Below are positions 4,707 to 6,252 of a DNA stretch of 6,252 nt, piece after piece (positions within the stretch are counted from its first letter, which is position 1; each line of letters starts with the position of its first letter). The notes beneath the pieces were generated by a model. It searched no databases, was not told the origin of the DNA, and saw nothing but the letters and a program-made list of their open reading frames with translations. The DNA comes from Oscillospiraceae bacterium (lineage in GTDB: Bacteria; Bacillota_A; Clostridia; Oscillospirales; Ruminococcaceae), in the NCBI GenBank assembly GCA_017523995.1, contig JAFWUX010000240.1, forward strand, positions 1 through 6,252, in the 5' to 3' direction. The position numbers were made by a program, and so were the translations under genes.

Positions 4707-6252
4707 ATGAAAAAGCATTCCGTTTTACGAAGAATCACAGCAACATTGCTATCCAGCACACTCTGCTGCTCAGGCATGACGGTTCCGGCTTTTTCGGTGG
4801 ATGAAACAGAAAAACTCCCTGCACGCTTTGACTGGCGCGAGGAAGCACCGGAGATTTTGACGCCAGTCAAAAAACAGGTCGGCGGCACCTGCTGGGCACA
4901 TGCAACACTCGGCTGCATTGAATCAAATATGATTCGGAAGGGGATGGCGAACAACACCATTGACCTTTCTGAATCGCATCTAATCTGGTTCACGGAAGGG
5001 CAGGATTCTCCAACCGATCCGGACGATCTGCGATACGGCGGGGGCCGGAATCTCAGAAAAGATGCCTATGATAACGGGACCAAGTTGTTTGGCATTGCTG
5101 CATCACTTGCAGCATGGCAGGGCGTCGTGTATGAAGATGAAGTACCGTCTCATTCCCAAAAGCCGGAACTCGATGAATCTCTGCGCTATCGGTCTATCGC
5201 ACATTTGCAGAATGCAGAGTCCTATGATACAAATGATGTTATGAATGCCAAGCACCAGCTGATGAAGAAAGGACCCTTGTTTTTGAGCTATTTCAACGAC
5301 CATAATCATCCGCTCTCGGATAAAAGCGGCTACTATAATCCAAACTATACATGGGAAAAAGACAATGCCGGTGAATTAGATGGAAACGGTCATGCCGTCA
5401 TGATCGTCGGTTGGGATGACAATTATCCAAAGGAATCCTTCAATGATTCGCCGCCGGACGACGGTGCATGGATTTTGAGAAACAGTTATGGTGACAGTTA
5501 TAAGAACTCAGATCATGGCTTTTTTTATATGAGCTACTATGAACCGTCCATAAACACGATCGGTTCCTTTGATTGTGAACCGGTTTCGAATTACGGCAGC
5601 GTGCATCACTACAATTGCGCTCAACTATCCTATCGCATCCCGCCTTCTCAGACATACGGCTTTTATGTTGCGAATGTATTTGAAGCCGCGAAACCGGAGA
5701 AACTAACTGCGGTCGGCTTTTTTTCAGAGAATGCTGCCATTTCGTACGAGCTCTTTGTATACGCGCTGAATGATGATCCCGCGAATCCGCAGGACGGCAC
5801 GCTGGCAGCAAAAACAGAAGGATTCTCAGAGTTCAGAGGTTTTCATACAGTAAAGCTGCCGCAGAGCATTGCCGTTGAAAAGGGGCAGAAGTATTCCGTT
5901 GTACTGAAACTGCCGATCGGTGCCGGAACACACTTTGATACCGGTTGTTACAAAGAGGGCGTTTCATACTATGCTTATTATTCTGCCAAAACGGCGGATC
6001 AGGAAAAAAGAAGCTGGTCTGACTGTTATCAAAAAGAGATGGGCGACATTTGCCTTCATGTGTATACAGAGTACGAAGGCGAAACTGTGCCGACGCTTCC
6101 CGGTGATATGGACCGCAACGGCAGACTGACAGCCGCCGACCTCTCGCTGATGAAACAAGCGATCCGGCAGCCGGAACGTTCCGACCTGTATCAGCCTGCT
6201 GCTGACTGGAACGGTGACAGCGAGATCAATGCAGAGGATGCACGCGGTTTGC
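4707..6252 (+). CDS. Peptidase C: secreted C1 (papain) family peptidase with dockerin, 3' end outside window
   Basis: The frame is open for 515 codons from ATG 4707 to the window edge, with no stop. Residues 1-30 are a signal peptide (MKKHSVLRRI, core with Cys20-Cys21, VPAFS). The papain-like domain begins at LPARFDWRE and has Gln57 and Cys62 (KQVGGTCWAHAT), His229 (GNGHAVMIVGWDD) and Asn259 (LRNSYGD; Tyr instead of the usual Trp after Asn-Ser). A lectin-like domain covers about 300-456 (YVANVFEAAKPEKL...KGQKYSVVLKLP). The dockerin starts near 466 and is cut inside its second repeat; probably only some 10-20 residues are missing. It is the closest relative of A in the peptidase and lectin-like parts and appears to be the intact version of it. 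It should be an active secreted protease held on a cohesin scaffold; the substrate is unknown. It follows B by 15 bases in the same operon. Confidence 0.92.
   Translation, partial: MKKHSVLRRITATLLSSTLCCSGMTVPAFSVDETEKLPARFDWREEAPEILTPVKKQVGGTCWAHATLGCIESNMIRKGMANNTIDLSESHLIWFTEGQDSPTDPDDLRYGGGRNLRKDAYDNGTKLFGIAASLAAWQGVVYEDEVPSHSQKPELDESLRYRSIAHLQNAESYDTNDVMNAKHQLMKKGPLFLSYFNDHNHPLSDKSGYYNPNYTWEKDNAGELDGNGHAVMIVGWDDNYPKESFNDSPPDDGAWILRNSYGDSYKNSDHGFFYMSYYEPSINTIGSFDCEPVSNYGSVHHYNCAQLSYRIPPSQTYGFYVANVFEAAKPEKLTAVGFFSENAAISYELFVYALNDDPANPQDGTLAAKTEGFSEFRGFHTVKLPQSIAVEKGQKYSVVLKLPIGAGTHFDTGCYKEGVSYYAYYSAKTADQEKRSWSDCYQKEMGDICLHVYTEYEGETVPTLPGDMDRNGRLTAADLSLMKQAIRQPERSDLYQPAADWNGDSEINAEDARGL
6102..6252 (+). 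other. Diverged type I dockerin of peptidase C, partial
   Basis: Loop 1 D467-D478 reads DMDRNGRLTAAD followed by LSLMKQAIRQPERSD, and loop 2 begins D500 (DWNGDSEINAED) before the window ends. Loop 1 has Asn at position 5 and Thr at 9, where A and B have Asp and Asn, and the LLGS segment is replaced by IRQP. It is still a dockerin but clearly different from those of A and B. Confidence 0.85.

Overview
The window looks like a chromosomal segment from an anaerobic gut or rumen Firmicute close to Ruminococcus (Oscillospiraceae). The pointers are three secreted papain-family (C1) peptidases ending in type I dockerin domains with Ruminococcus-style Ca-binding repeats, a DUF4003-type protein (a mainly Firmicutes family), strong AGGAGG/GGAGG ribosome sites and sigma-A promoters of the TTGnnn-N17-TGC-TATAnT form. 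The assignment is made from sequence style alone and not from a database match.

Layout, all on the + strand. (1) Positions 1-814 carry the 3' part of a DUF4003-like gene, cut by the left edge and followed by a strong hairpin terminator at 908-931. (2) Positions 945-1235 form a self-contained mini-unit: extended -10 promoter, AGGAGG site, a 61-codon ORF whose first ~23 residues match the N-terminus of HsdM (type I restriction-modification methyltransferase), and a GNRA-loop hairpin. It looks like a deletion remnant of an hsdM gene. (3) Positions 1316-1360 hold a second strong promoter, its -35 overlapped by a 7-bp inverted repeat. It drives (4) a tandem operon of three paralogous secreted cysteine peptidases, called A (1431-3008), B (3024-4691) and C (4707 to beyond the right edge). 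They are separated by 15-bp gaps that are nearly identical.

Each peptidase has the same plan: Sec signal peptide, mature papain-like domain starting at once (no inhibitory propeptide seen), a lectin-like beta domain, and a C-terminal dockerin. The dockerin would plug the enzyme into a cohesin-bearing scaffold (cellulosome-type complex) outside the cell. Gene A is interrupted by an in-frame TAA between its catalytic Cys and its catalytic His/Asn, so only B and C look able to make full proteins. C runs off the window.

The most interesting points are: the array is mosaic (A matches C in the peptidase and lectin-like parts, but matches B almost exactly in the dockerin); A is broken by one clean nonsense codon in an otherwise intact frame; B has lost the Trp after the active-site Cys and gained an extra EF-hand loop before its dockerin; and C has a diverged dockerin. 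Together they suggest a recently duplicated, diversifying set of scaffold-borne proteases. I see no CRISPR array, tRNA, rRNA or insertion sequence.
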